Source of the DNA: Malachius bipustulatus
Lineage: Eukaryota > Arthropoda > Insecta > Coleoptera > Melyridae
Assembly: GCA_910589415.1 (NCBI GenBank)
Contig: OU342633.1
Coordinates: 53,438,404 to 53,502,403 of the forward strand
Reading direction: 5' to 3'
Length of the DNA: 64,000 bases
Part shown: one piece after another, positions 34,901 to 47,885 of the stretch
Numbering within the stretch: the stretch's first letter is position 1
Layout of the letters: each line of letters begins with the position of its first letter
Position numbers and translations under genes: made by a program
The notes under the pieces: generated by a model
The model's database searches: none
Told to the model about the DNA's origin: nothing
Seen by the model: the letters and a program-made list of their open reading frames with translations, nothing else

Positions 34901-35885
34901 ATAATCATGGCTTCTTTAATACCTCATGACCAATCGACCACCTAAGAATTAATACTGCACAAACCTCAGCGTTATTACTTTTACAACAGGAAAATGGTTT
35001 GGGAAAATTTTAGGGCCAAAAGAAAAGGTGAGACTTATTTCTAACTTACCTAAAAAATGATATCTCTATTTTATGATCAGGTTGAAAAGTTACAGTTTTC
35101 ATGCGCACGTTAACTTAACATATAAGCATTTTGTGACTTACGAATGTCGACGAAGTTCTTTTTTCAGATCGTCGAAAGAAGGCTCATAAATAGCGTCACA
35201 AATTGTTGCCTGACTAGATGTTATCAGAAAGCGACATGAACGCTCGCGCGAAACTTAAGAAGAATATTATTCAATATGACCCAGCAAAAGTTATTACACA
35301 CACGCATGTTTAAAACAAAATAAAAAGTTGCATCCCGTACCAATTGCATTGCATACTTTAATTATGTGATAACAAGATTACTAAATTGTTAATAAATTAA
35401 TCGTAATAGTTTTTTTTTTATGTTTAGTTAGGTAGTTATAAATAAGTATAAAGAGAATTCCAGAAGATATTTTCTGGTTGTAATATTGTACAAAAAATTG
35501 TTTTTTTCATTGCTCTAAACTTTTTTTGTTCCTATTCCAAAGGGAATTGTTCGTTTTTTGGTCAAAACTTAGCTTTTAAAAGCGATAAATTTTGCCTCTA
35601 CTCCTCTACAGGACATTCTCTAAAAGAGCAAGAAGCCTTAAAATCAGTACCTATGTAGAAAAGTGCAATTTCGTCCCTTCTTGTAATCTTATGGATCTCT
35701 GGTGAGGTGGTAAAGGTTCCCAATTCTCAATGTATTTATGCCTGGGGATCGAGGGTTTAGAGAATTACAATAATTAATATACCGAATAAAACTCTTATAA
35801 AAGACAAAAAAATCTCGATCTCTATTTTTATTTTTTTGGGGTACAGCCCTGCTTGAGTAAAGAGTCATTTGTAACGTAATTTTAA
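31933..35885. other. Unassigned AT-rich stretch
   Basis: No gene recognised. Open minus-strand frames of 124 codons (32738-33112) and 133 codons (34241-34642) are rich in F, I, Y, L, K and N and show no domain, so I treat them as chance. A GC-richer patch at about 34650-34940 has no assignable content. Confidence 0.3.
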
Positions 35886-35886
35886 T

Positions 35887-36157
35887 TCCGAAAAATCAAG
35901 TAGGTATGCCTTGGAATTTTTCAAAAAAAAAATTTTCTCTGGACTTTTTATGGACATCTATGATTTTTTTTTTTTTTAAATATTTATTTCACAAATCTCA
36001 CATGACTTTGAGATATTGTATACAGGCCTAAATGTTGATTCTAAACCACTTTTTCAAATTACTTTTAATTGTGGCTGCTACATAAAAGGCACTTTGCTCC
36101 AGTAAAAAAGACGTTTATTGAAAATTTCCAAGGCATACTTGATTTTTCGAAACTAAA
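35887..36157. repeat. MITE-like element with 37-bp inverted ends
   Basis: CCGAAAAATCAAGTAGGTAT (then GCCTTGGAATTTTTCAA) at 35888-35925 is matched in reverse complement at 36118-36155 with two or three changes. The interior is AT-rich and non-coding. Confidence 0.65.
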
Positions 36158-36289
36158 ATTAGGTATGTTAGAAATTAGTATTTATTTAATCAAGCAGGAT
36201 TAAACCTAAAAAAATGAAGTCGAGAATTTTTGACTTTTGTAAGATTCGTTTCATATTTATCGAGAGACACTATACACTGTATACAAAAT

Positions 36290-36965
36290 TGCCAAATTTT
36301 CCCAAACATTTCCAAATATTTGCACTATATTTCCAAACACTGCGAAATATTTACATAACATTCCTAACATTTACCAAACATTGCCAAATATTTCCAAATT
36401 TTGCCAAAATCTCCAAATATTTGCACAAAATTGCCCTAAAGACTGTCAAATATTAACATAAACTTTGCCAAATTTTTACAAACGTTGCCAAATATTTTCA
36501 AACATTGCCAATGATTTCCAAACATTTTGAAATGTTTGCAAATTACCCTATATTTCCAACTACTGCCAAATATTTACATAATTTTGCCAAATTATTCCAA
36601 ACATTGCCAAATTTTTCCAAATATTGTCAAATATTTCCAAACATTTCCAAATATTTTCAAAAAATTGCCCTATATTTCCAAACATTGCAAAATATTTACA
36701 TAGCTTTGTCAATTTTATTCAAACATTGCCAAATTTTTCCAAACATTGCCATTTATTTCCAAACATTTACAAATGATTGCAAAAAATTGCCCTATATTTC
36801 CAAATACTGCCAAATATTTACATAATTTTGCCAAATTATTCCAAACATTGCCAAATTTTTCCAAACATTGTCAAATATTTCCAAACATTTCCAAATATTT
36901 TCAAAAAATTGCCCTTTATTTCCAAACATCGCCAAATATTTACATAACATTCCCAATTTTTGGTA
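36290..36965. repeat. Minisatellite of CCAAACATTGCCAAATATTT-like units
   Basis: Units of about 19-20 bp built from CCAAACATT, GCCAAATATTT and TTCCAAACATT repeat more than 25 times. Longer sub-arrays (for example 36545-36700 and 36785-36945) are near-copies of each other, showing a higher-order repeat of about 240 bp. The block is open in a plus frame and yields artificial repeats of Y-F-Q-T-L-P-N-F-S-K. A separated piece lies at 37140-37190. Confidence 0.85.
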
Positions 36966-37190
36966 CTTATGTCCATATTTGTAAAATATGAATTTTTCTT
37001 TCTTACAAGGATATTCCTAGCATCTATTTTTCCATTAGCATCTATTAATCCGTACGTTATCACTGGGAGAATACATTGATCGGATAGTCTTAAGCGCAGG
37101 CTTAAGGGGATATTTTGTTTTTTTACGAATATATTTGCAAATATATAAATATTGTCAAATACTTCCAAACATTTCTAAAGTTGTGTAAAA

Positions 37191-40098
37191 ATATTTCCAT
37201 CAGTATCTCTTCCAGAAATTCCTCGCAGGGTAGCAACCTCGTAACCTAATTGATAAAAGGCCCAACCTTCACCAGACAGCAAGAGGACAAGAAGATTCCT
37301 CGAGTTCGGGTTTAACGAAACCCTATGATAAAAGGACTTTGTACCGGTAGGCAGCTTTGGGCTCAGTGGGGGTCATGTTCATGTTAAAGTAGAGAGCCAG
37401 AAAATAGAATCAAAATGCGAATTTAAGAAATGGTATTAAAATAAACAGCTGCAATGAACACACCTTATTACACTTTACATATTATGAAAGAAGTGTCTCT
37501 AAGTTATTTAATAACATGAATCCAGATTGACGTCACTTTAGAATCCCTGTCAATTATTGGATGAAGCGCATAGCTATAAGATATTACATAACGCATTCTA
37601 AAGCTATAATAAAACGAGCTTCCTGATGCTTATTTTTATAAAACTGCAATAAAATTGATTTCCTATTAGATATGTAATAATGATTGCAGTCTCTGTTGTT
37701 GTAGATTCCTCACTTATTAGATAATAATATGCATATCAGTGTTGTAAAAATATAGTATAGTTTATTATCTCATTGTCTAGAGTCGCATTTTATTGTCTTA
37801 TGTCTACTTAAAAAAATGATAACCGGTTGATTAGGAATTATTACTTGGATACAAAAGTTTTATTGATACTTATTTCATATTTTTATTGATTGTTATGTTC
37901 TCTGACATAAACATGCTCCCAAGGTTTCTTCATGATGTGAAACGAAAAATCTTTACTCACATTTTCTGGCAACCAAATAATATCCCTATAGTCTCTGGAT
38001 TCCTGAACGTCTAATTATCGAAAAAAGTTCCACCTTAGAGTAAATAATTGAAACAGATGATAGGCTATAATACATTACGTGAGAATAAATGGCGGGGTAG
38101 CGGATGACAAAACATAATGGGCGTAATACGTAAATTAACTGACTGGTCGACCTCGGAGTACAAAAATTCATGTCTTTCGTGTTAATAATTATTGCAAGCG
38201 ACTGCAATTGGTTGCAAAGTGTTGGCCAGTTTTTGTAGTTTATGAATGAATTATTTATGCTTGAAACATATTAATGAGGTACATATATCATTATTATGCA
38301 TAAACATTAAGAGCCTATAAAGATTATAAATTCTCTGTAATAAGATTTGTCGTTAATAAGGAACACATTGCTTTATAACATACCTAGGCGGTCCTTTCAT
38401 TATCTCAATGTACGATAATTTTTTAAATTGAAATGAGCTGGTTTATTTATGAAAAACAGGAATAAATAATCATTTTTATTTTTGGATTATTCTTAAAGGT
38501 ATATTTGATAATTTATATTTTTATCCAGTGATGTTTATAGAATATTACGTCGTGTTTTGCAGGTTCGTCGATTAATTTTTCAGAAATCGTGTTCCTTTCT
38601 AACGTTTTTATTTAATTTTTTGTAATCAAATGTTTTTATTTATAGCGATTCTTTCATTGAATCCTTTTGACAACAGAAATCGTTTCTGCAACAAATAAAT
38701 AATAGTTTTATTTCTCCAGTGACTAAAAATTATTAAACTGACAAGTAATAATAAATGTTCAGTCCATATTTAGAAAAATGGCACTGAATGTTAATGGGAG
38801 ACGTATTTCTTGTATCATTATGGCCTCAGAGTATGACATATGACACTAGAGAAGCTGAAATAAATTTGTGAACGTGTAACTGTTAATTCTCAGTTCAAGG
38901 TTATTATTGTAGTACTCTGGGGGAAAACCCAACCATTTTAATAGTATTGGTTCTCGCGTGATGCCATGAAAATTTTATTGAACGTGAAAATAATACTTCA
39001 GTCTGGAATTAGATAAGTTGCCCAAACAAGAATCAAAATGTTGGGACCATAATGAGACCTCGAGTCAAAGGCTTTAATATTGACCAACCTTTCTGGAAAT
39101 TATAAAAGGGTTGTTCCTAATACGATGACATCAAAAATACTTTTTTTGTACGCATCACATGATAGGGGTGGCAATTTAAAATTTTGGAGTTGGGGTAGCT
39201 ACCCCGCCTGGGAGAGGATTTAACTGCTGCTACTACCAAACTGCTTCAACCATCGAAACGTAGTAACCTAGTTAATTATCTTGTTTCAAAATATGTTCAA
39301 AGAACTCTCGCGAATATTATGAAGATCGACAACTCCTCTTCGCCATTGCAGCCGATTCCGAACGAAAGTATGTCCATCATAAATCTAAGTCTTGTAAATT
39401 TTGAGCGCTCAAGACAAATTGAAGTGGCGGGACTGATTTGAGTATCCAAGGAATCAAGATGATGAGTCTCTTCATCAACCGAAGGTGCTGATGAACAGGA
39501 TTAATGTTAAAGTTACCACCCCTTATGTTGGCCTAATTAATCATCGCTGTAGTAGCCTTGGGACCTAGTAGCTCAGAGAGGATGAATATAGCTAAGTCTA
39601 ATAATTCAAGCGGCGTATGATAAATATTTTAAACGCTGTAACACCAATTCGATTTAATAAAAATTAGTGGTTCGAAAAAAATATTTGTAGTGCACCTAAA
39701 ACATGAAAGGCCGATGACTTTTCCGGTTTGTAGGTCAGCTTTCTACGTCATCATTGTTTATATAAAATAGATTCTTTGCTCGTGCATTTATATTTTACTT
39801 AGGTATACGTTACGACATTAACGTTTTCCTTATATGGTTGGATATTTTTCAAAACGCAACCAATTCGATTTAACGTAATATGAATAAATAATTAATAATT
39901 TGTGAAGAATAATTCTATCCACTAATGGTGCCTATTCCAAGAATGTTGTCTCGTATTTGACATCGATAATATTGGCATTGAAAGTTTAGTAATGATTAAT
40001 TTATATGGTTTTGATTTGTTGAATACATTATATGATTATTATTATCTTATTGATGTTTGAAAGAAATGGTTATCAGATTAAAAAATACCTTTACAAAA
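37191..40098. other. Unassigned AT-rich stretch
   Basis: No gene recognised in 2.9 kb. Composition is non-repetitive in 37.4-38.9 kb, with many TAATTA/ATTA words. Confidence 0.3.
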
Positions 40099-40395
40099 TC
40101 ATACCTGACCTGCCTTGACATCCTCGAAAACATCCTCGAACTTTCCCCAAAAAAATTCATACCTAACGTGACACTCTCGAAAAAAAATTTTACACTTGAC
40201 AGGACTTAGGACTTTCCCCAAAAAAGATTCATCCCTAATCTGACTGATATCAGAGATCACTCGAGGGTTCCAAGGAATATGTGAGTATTCCCAGAGGATA
40301 CCATGACGATACCCTATACCTATAGAATCTAAGGCAAAAAATTCAATAGATACTTGACGCGATCCGACCTGCTCGAAAAAAATTTCTGGAAACAA
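40099..40395. repeat. Degenerate direct repeats (CTCGAAAAA..ATACCTGAC)
   Basis: Phrases CTCGAAAAAA, CTTTCCCCAAAAAA and ATACCTGACCTG-like words recur four to five times within 300 bp. The minus ORF over it arises from this repeat. Confidence 0.5.
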
Positions 40396-43300
40396 AAAAT
40401 ACCTGATTTGTCTTTATTTTTATTAATCACCAAATTCTGCGGCATTATGTATAGACTCACGGTCATTGTAGCTTTTCTTACGTTTTCTATGCATCCATTG
40501 ACTTCTTCAGTAGGATAGAATAAAATAAGAACGGTATCAATCAATAGAAGCTTGGATGAAAAAATTGTTTTAAATTTTTTTTGCTTTAACCTTTGTTAAT
40601 GTTAATGTTTTTAGTATGCGGAATTTGAAACATCGTGTCAATTCAAATTTAGTCACGTGATCGCACTGATTGAACTCTTCAATTTTGACTGAAATCGTGA
40701 ATTCTCGATCAAGTTTTAGTGAGACTACATATTCTAAACTGAAACTTATGAAATTAAATATTTAGACGGTTTATTATATCCAGAATTATTGACTTTCACT
40801 AAGAATAGTCCATTTATTGATTATTTCCAAGGTTCTTGTGTCTTATACGTGCCTTTAACACATGCATTAACGGATTATTAATTTTTTTTGTCTCCATGTC
40901 AAAAATAAATGTTTTGCTGAATAAATCCAAGTCTTGTGGCAATTAATTAATTTATTCAAAGAATATGTGTCATCAACTCGCTGCCTATATATCACGTTAT
41001 AATCATATGGTTATGTTTAACATGTCCCGACACATATTAAAACTATGAATATTAATCGAGGTAATAAAACATTGCTTTTAAAGTTCCACCTGAACGTTTA
41101 TATCTTGCCGCTGCATCCTTCCTTCTAACTAACTATACATTTTGATGAGAAACGAATGACTTTTCGTCATTTGCACGCTCAGGATGAAACATTTCTAAAT
41201 AAGGGAAATTCATATTGAATATTAATACATATTAAGGATCATTATCTCGGAAAGTAAATTATGTAGCTTGATAAAGCTGTATGTTCTTCGATAAATGCCA
41301 CTTAATTTTTATTTTAATCCGCTTGCACATGCTAATAATCCGGTGTTTGCGAGATCGCCTTGTATAAATTAAAAATATTCACTGTGGTGAAAGCACAGCA
41401 CAATTAATAACGTAAAATTTATAAAACGTTCTGTCCTGACATTAATTTTTCCGTGTCACTAATAACTATATGCAAGTTTTTTTTTTAAGAAATGGATATC
41501 TCCATGAGAATGCAACATAATTCTTCACAAAACTGAAACCGACTGTCTACTCTCTGGAAGAATCTTTTAGGGGTGATATCAGACCAGAGCCGTCCCTATA
41601 GGACCCGTATAATTTCGTATATTGTCTCCCCGCCATGAACCGTCATATGCACGAATTTTTTTTTTTGCCTAGTCAATATACTTAGGTGCATACAAAAATT
41701 TCCATGGACATTAACGTGTTAAATTTGAAGCTTTTTCATAATTTAATTTTCTCGTTTCTTGGGGTACCTATTTAATGTTTTTGAGGTCGTCCTTAACCTT
41801 TTATATATACAGAATAATTGTGATAGAAATTTGTCTTGTAATAAAAGAAAATATCATAAATGCAGGTAAAGCGTGTCTAAAGCTCAAAATATTTTGAGAG
41901 CTTTGCTGCCTCTTGATGTCTCGTAGCTTCATCAGCATGCTTAATAAATTTTATGTACCTAAGAAGCGGCTAACGTGTTTCAGAAAGCATAATATTTATT
42001 ATTTAGTAAGAAGATTTGTGACATTACAAAAGAACTAAAATTTACCTTTTATTGCTCGGTACCTTTACTCTGCTGAGCTTAAGAAAATTAATTACTTCTT
42101 GTAATTTATAATTCTTTTCCACTGATTTTTTATAGGCAACTAGGCACCTAGGCATATTATAAACTGTTGATCATAAAATTTATATATTCAAGTAAGTAAA
42201 TAAACCATCAAAAACTACTTAAGTACAGATTGAACTAATTAACAAATTAATTAAAAAGTACACATTAGGATATTGTAAATGAATATTAAAATTATTGATA
42301 AGTATAAGTACTACAGTAGAATAGATTGTAAAAAAAATTGTGTTTTATTTATGATCAGCATGCAGAGATTCGACAAAGTAAGGGAACATAAATGCTCCTA
42401 TCGAGATATTCGTTTTGAATTCAGAGATTGATACTTTTTCTTCTGTACGACCCGTCTGTTCAGCGAACGTTCCCTTTGATCATCCAAATCCTAATTTTAT
42501 TCGCATCGATTTCGAATAGTTCGTTTGATGTATATAGTCCTGTCACTGCCATAAGTTTCTGAGCGACATTCTCCTACCGGGACCAGGACCTCTTTCACCT
42601 TTTATTGTGCCTTTGTATAGATGAAGACATTTTACCTTTATATACATTTCAATGCGCAAAATATATCGATATTATCTAAACTCATCATCAAAACAAATAT
42701 CCAAAGTTGGAACTTCCAACAGCTTAATTTATTTTTTCTTAGAATTTTATGAAAACTTATGGTAAATAAGCAAAATAGTAAGACCAGCAGTTATAATATT
42801 TAGTAAAGTTTCATAAAGTAATCGTTTCATTAAAGGAATTGATCCATTAGAAGAGCAACATCAATGAGAATTATCTGGAAGTCTAGTGGAATTAATCTGT
42901 GAGCGATAAAACGAGTAGACGCCTTTTACTAACAGAGTTATCGATCATCTATAGTGGTTCCATCTTTTTTAGAGACAAAAACTGCAAATAAATTGAATCT
43001 GAGTGGGTTCGAAGCAGTTATCAGGCTATATAAGCGAGATGAAGATTGGTTTATTTTATTAGACCCACTTAAGTGATTCATTATGTTACTTAGGAAATTG
43101 TATTGATGCAATAGGGTGGCTTTGAAAGATAGAAGTTATTGAAGTATAAATATTAGGTGATTGAAAAGAGTATTAGATTTAGATTGGGAAAGAAAGTTCT
43201 AAATTTCAATTCAAACTTTTATTTCTTCTTCTGAAGATGATTAAGTTAAATGTTTAGCGCAATAGCTGCAGAAGACTATAAATAGCTCCGTTTTAATAAG

Positions 43301-43860
43301 ATTCCTTTTTGGACATCCTTCTTTGGGGATCATCAAGAATTAGCTTACCAAAGTGAGGTAGTAATAAATTCCGCATTTAATTAACTAGTCCGAAACAAAG
43401 TAGGTATAAATGTGAGCATATTAACTGCATTATTACGCATTTAGGTGCTTTAATAGCTTATTATAAAAGCAAATATTTCGGTACAACCTTGAGCGATTCT
43501 TATCACGGCATAATATTTAACTTTTTCGACCTGACAATATGGTAACGTCGAAACGTCGGTAAGTAATCCTAACATTAATAATTAATTTCTCGAATCATTC
43601 TTGATGATAATGGTGTCATTAATGTTTTCAAAACTTTTTTTTTTAGGTTGCCAGTGACTCGCAAAGTATACACGCATAATTATTATAAGGCTCAATAAAC
43701 GGTTTCGATTTTTCTATTGTAGGCCAGGATTCGGCATAATAACCTTGGAAAAAATAATGTGTTCTAGAATAAGATGGTTCAATATTAGAATTACAGAAAT
43801 CGTGACTGCCAACCGAAGCTTTATTGTAAAAGCTCGACAAAAAGTTTTTTTATACAACCT
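40396..43860. other. Unassigned AT-rich stretch
   Basis: No gene recognised. The 65-codon minus ORF at 43643-43840 has a mixed residue content (HDFCNSNIEPSYSRTHYFFQ) but no supporting context. A slightly GC-richer patch at 42420-42610 is unassigned. Confidence 0.3.
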
Positions 43861-44045
43861 GATCAGTTAAGGGTACAGAGCGGCCATATCTCGGGAACTG
43901 TTGCTCCTAGAGCCTCAAAATAAAAATTTTCCAGAATAAATGATCAAGAGAAATTCGTGGAAACTATTTTCAAGATGGCCGTACTTTCGGAAATACCGGA
44001 AGTGGCCACCTACTTTGTTATTTTAAGACGGTTACCCAGTATATT
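43861..44045. repeat. Probable interspersed repeat piece
   Basis: Text such as GCGGCCATATCTCGGGAACT and CAAGATGGCCGTACTTTCGG and ACCGGAAGTGG resembles repeats I know from insect genomes. The phrase AAATGGCG.. is also used by the 49-50 kb tandem array. Family unknown. Confidence 0.3.
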
Positions 44046-45581
44046 ATGAATATGATCAAATGCCAAGAGGTTTTTATAGATGGAGTTTAACTAAACGAGG
44101 AGAAGTGGAAAAATCAGTGTACATTACTGCAGTAAATGATCTAAGTGTAAATAAATAATTCGATTAGTGTATGGTGTAAAATAACTATTTTTCGGTAATA
44201 AATAATTAATGGAGTCTGATTTTACTGTATAGACCAAACTTTTAAAACGGTAAATTCCGTTACGTCTGATTTCTTCACCTTATGGTATATTGGCAAAAAT
44301 CTTTCGTCCATTAGTCTTATAGTTTAAATTTTAAAAAAATCCACAGAAATCAAAGTACGTTATTAAGTATAATGCTATTTTTTTGAAAGTACTATACAAT
44401 CTTTATGTTTATTTATTAATTCCCTTAAAAAAAACTTAATGGTACCTAAAAAGATTTTGAGAGTTTTCTGCATGAAAATATCTCAATTCTTTGGGTCCAT
44501 TGAGAGACCTAATCAATTTTGAACCTCTTAAGAGAACAAATTTAGGTACCTGTTCTGAAAAATAATAATAAAAAACAATATGAGAAGCTCGACACCCCTT
44601 TGCGTGTTAAACAAACATCAAGTAATAGTATTAGTAAATCTCTGGCCAGCATGAAAGGTGAAACTGTGGAGTCGCCATAAGTTTCCCGGCTAATTTGAAG
44701 CCGCTTATGTTTCTGATAAAGGTTATAAATTGTTTCACCTAGCAAATTGATATGTCTCCATAGAATGAGAGATGATACCTTTCTCAACTAAGCTGATTTG
44801 TAGCCGGTAATCACGTAACGATATTTAGCCCAAAGGCCATAAAAAGCACTTCGAGATAACCACTTCTTTATTCTAAACGCTCTTAAACTGTTTGAAATAC
44901 GCCGTTTATGTCACAAATTACTTCTTCATGAACTACTTACTGTACTGTAGATAGCTCATTTCTTGGAAATTATCCAGAAAATTACATGTTTGAATATTCT
45001 ATTAAGAAATAAATAACCTCAGAAGTTGATCGATCTGTTCGTAATTATTTATAATTATTTACTTTAATTTTAGAATTCCATGATGTACCTACACTGGTGA
45101 ATTTTAAAAGTTATATCAAAAAATATAATTTCTGGAATCTTTGGTTGATTTTTGCCATAAAAAATAATCTCATTTTTGGATCATCATTTATGAATAGCTT
45201 TTCACGTCATGAGTAGAAAAATAACTCATGAGAGGCTTGAGGTTAATGGCTCTGCTATAAAATCGTTTAAAAATAGGAAAATATTACATTATTATGAGAG
45301 TTTAATCCCATTAATCAAACGTCAGTGTGATTTTTTAATTTAAATTCTTCTTTGTCAAATTAGATTCCCTTTGTACCAAATGCTTCTCCGATTGATATCG
45401 TAATTGATTCGGAGCTGTTATGCCGTGGTCCATGGAGATTTGCTCCGAACGTTTCGTCTACAGCTGCAGTAGACATAATCAGCGGTTTTCATAAATCATT
45501 TATGACAAACCAGGAAAAGCCATCGACAACAGAGCAAAACAAAAAGAAAAAGACTAACAAAAACATTATCACCAGATAAGG
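44046..45581. other. Unassigned AT-rich stretch
   Basis: No gene recognised. Minus strand 45380-45470 reads MSTAAVDETFGANLHGPRHN, a short open piece without further support. Confidence 0.3.
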
Positions 45582-45935
45582 GATCAAAATTTGTTTAGCC
45601 TACCTTTCTAGTAGTCATCAGCAAAAAAAGCCCTCGCAGGGGTTCGCAGCTACCAGATCGCCACACTAGTTTCTTGTTGTTGGTGAATAACACTAATAAG
45701 ATGTTGAGTGAGCACTAATAATTTATAATTATTATCAATTGTTGTTATTTTATATGGGAGCAGTGTCCGTCTCGGTCTCGCGTGTCTTTCGCGGAATGTT
45801 CACCACCGGTATAATAATTGCGCGACCAATGAACGAATGGAAATAAACAAAAATTAATAAAAATAAACACAAGCGACATTATGATAGCAGCCCGAAGAAT
45901 AAAAATTTTGAGGTAATTTTATAGAAGTGGTAGGT

Positions 45936-46102
45936 ACATCAGATTAGGATAGTCAGGTTAGGTAATTTTTTCCCTTGCCCTTACGACTTTTTCTATGTCA
46001 TTTAAATGTTATAGTAAGTAAAATATAAGATTTAGATGACTAAGAAAAAGCCGTAAGAGCAAGTGAAAAAAATTCATAACCTGACTATTCTAATTTGATG
46101 TG
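45936..46102. mobile_element. Inner foldback in the left arm
   Basis: ACATCAGATTAGGATAGTCA, followed by GGTTAGGTAA..CCCTTGCCCTTACG, is matched in inverse orientation within 167 bp. Arms are about 65 bp. Confidence 0.8.
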
Positions 46103-47047
46103 CGACTTCTATAGGATTAATCCAAAATTTATTAAAAAATACACTAAAATAATAAGCTGGAAACACTTATTTGGTTATTACAAGTAGGTAACAACAGTCA
46201 TACTAAAAGACATAAAGGCAAAGACAGGAGACAGGTCGCAGATCGTGTAGTGTTGTTTTCTACTTTCGGAAAATCGATATCTTCTCGTTTCCGTCCGTCT
46301 TCGCTATTCGGCTGGTTACCTAATGCCACAAATCTTGCTTTCGCTGTTGCCAAATTCACTCTTCAACTTACAGTCTTAATAATTATTATTTTTACTATTA
46401 GTATTATTAAAAAACTGCTAATATTTTTTTTAGTAGATTTTTTTGTAGACTTATTTCAAATTTCAATTTTGAATGTTTTATTCATTTTAGAAAAAGCTAC
46501 TTTTTCGATAAGTTAAAAAACACTCTGTATATCTGATTAGGGCAAAATAAGTTTTCAAGCAAACACACATTTTTTTCTCACACATCTCAAAGTTCTTTAC
46601 ATAAGTCAAAAATAAAAATTTTTCCCACATGATGCCAACCATTTCGCCATATTTTATTTTTTAGTATATTTTTAAGTCTACAAGTAACAGTAATACAATT
46701 TTCAAAAAATTGAAAAGATGTTTTGAACAAAATATTAGCAGTTTTTGAATAATAGTAAAACAGTAATTGTTAAGACTGTAAGTTGAAGAATGAATCTGGC
46801 AACTGCGCTCGACAGCAGAATTTTCGCCAGGAGATGAACGGCCGAATTGCGAAGCCGAAGGGAATCGAGAAGATATCGATTTTCCGAAAGTAGAAAACAA
46901 CACTACACGAATTGCGACTTGATTGAGTAATAATGAACTTGAAATGTACCTACCTGTCTCCTGTTTTTGTCGTTTATTATAATTCTTCTTACCTACTTGT
47001 AATAACCAAAGTGCTCCAGCTTATTATTTTAGTGTATTTTTTAATGT

Positions 47048-47219
47048 GCATCAGAATCGGATAGTCAGGTTAGGTAATTTTTCCCTTGCCCTTACGGCCT
47101 TTTCTTAGTCATGTAATATTATATTTTACTTACCTACTATTATAACATTTAGATGACTAAGAAAAAGCCGTAAGGGCAAGGGAAAAAACTACCTAACCTG
47201 ACTATCCTAATCTGATGTG
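47048..47219. mobile_element. Inner foldback in the right arm
   Basis: Same 65-bp-arm foldback as at 45936-46102, with arms more alike here (CTTGCCCTTACGGCC and GCCGTAAGGGCAAG). Its flanks are rearranged relative to the left arm, where AAATTTTGG..TATAGAAGT lies on the opposite side. Confidence 0.8.
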
Positions 47220-47720
47220 TCATGCACTTCTATAAGATTACCCAAAATTTTTATTCTTCGGGCTGCTAGCTATTCTATTATAATGTCGCTTGTGTTTATT
47301 TTTATTCATTTTTGTTTATTTTCAATTCGTTTATTGGTCGCGTAATTATTACTGGTGGTGGTGCTTGCGCAAAATTCCTTTTCTACCGGGAAGAAACATT
47401 CCACGAAAGACACGCGAGACCGAGACGGACACTGCTCCAATATAAAATAACAACAAATAATAATTAATTTATTAGTGCTCAACATTTAGAAATGTTCTTC
47501 ACCAACAGCAAGAAACTAGTGTGACGATCTGGTAGGTATACGAACCCCTGCGAAAGAAAGGTAGGTGAAATAAAATTTTGATCACCGAACATGTGTCCCA
47601 TTAACATGAGTCTGCAAACTCACCGTTGTCGAGATACGGTGTGTCAAAAGATATTTTTCTCGTTTTTTTCACGCATCTTATCATTTAATATTATTTACCA
47701 ATTATAGTGGTAAATAAAAA

Positions 47721-47885
47721 AGTTCCGTGACCGATCGTGCTCCGGGAGGTACGTTAAAAAGGGGGTCCCGGCTGCTTCACAGCAGTCGTTAAGTTACGTC
47801 AGAGGCCCTTGAGGCTACTTGAAAACTTCTGACACTTGGGCTTTACCACAGCCATAAGATATTTATTTATTTATTTTATTTACTT
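47721..47885 (+). mobile_element. SINE/LINE-tail-like repeat ending in a TATT microsatellite
   Basis: GC-rich text GTGCTCCGGGAGGTACGTTA, GGTCCCGGCTGC, CAGCAGTCGTTAAG, GTCAGAGGCCCTTGAGG and CTTCTGACACTTGGGCT, then ATATTTATTTATTTATTTT. This order (CCGG..GGTCCCGGCTGC..AGTCGTTAAG..TTCTGACA, then a simple tail) is what I recall from insect LINE 3' ends and derived SINEs. Not verified by search. Confidence 0.45.

Larger units (their letters stand above)
45582..47583. mobile_element. 2-kb palindromic element with 850-bp arms
   Basis: Left arm about 45582-46432 and right arm about 46731-47583 are reverse complements, with divergence and indels. The tips read GATCAAAATTT. Shared landmarks include GTGTCCGTCTCGGTCTCGCG, AAACACAAGCGACATTATGA and TAGTGTTGTTTTCTACTTTC. 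The spacer of about 300 bp is AT-rich. The two ORFs starting MLFSTFGKSISSRF (46250 plus, 46661 minus) are the same arm sequence read from both ends and then diverge, so they are not genes. No transposase is seen. Target duplication not resolved. Confidence 0.85.

Noticed and set aside
36290..36965. CRISPR-like regular repeat pattern
   Set aside because: There are no unique spacers between constant repeats, units are variable and the genome is eukaryotic.
36214..36991. Plus-strand ORFs of 80-106 codons with YFQTLPNFSK-like repeats
   Set aside because: They are translations of a minisatellite; several frames are open and the residues follow the DNA unit.
46250..46903. Two ORFs with identical first 14 residues on opposite strands
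   Set aside because: They are the two arms of the 2-kb palindrome. The shared start is the inverted repeat and the rest diverges.
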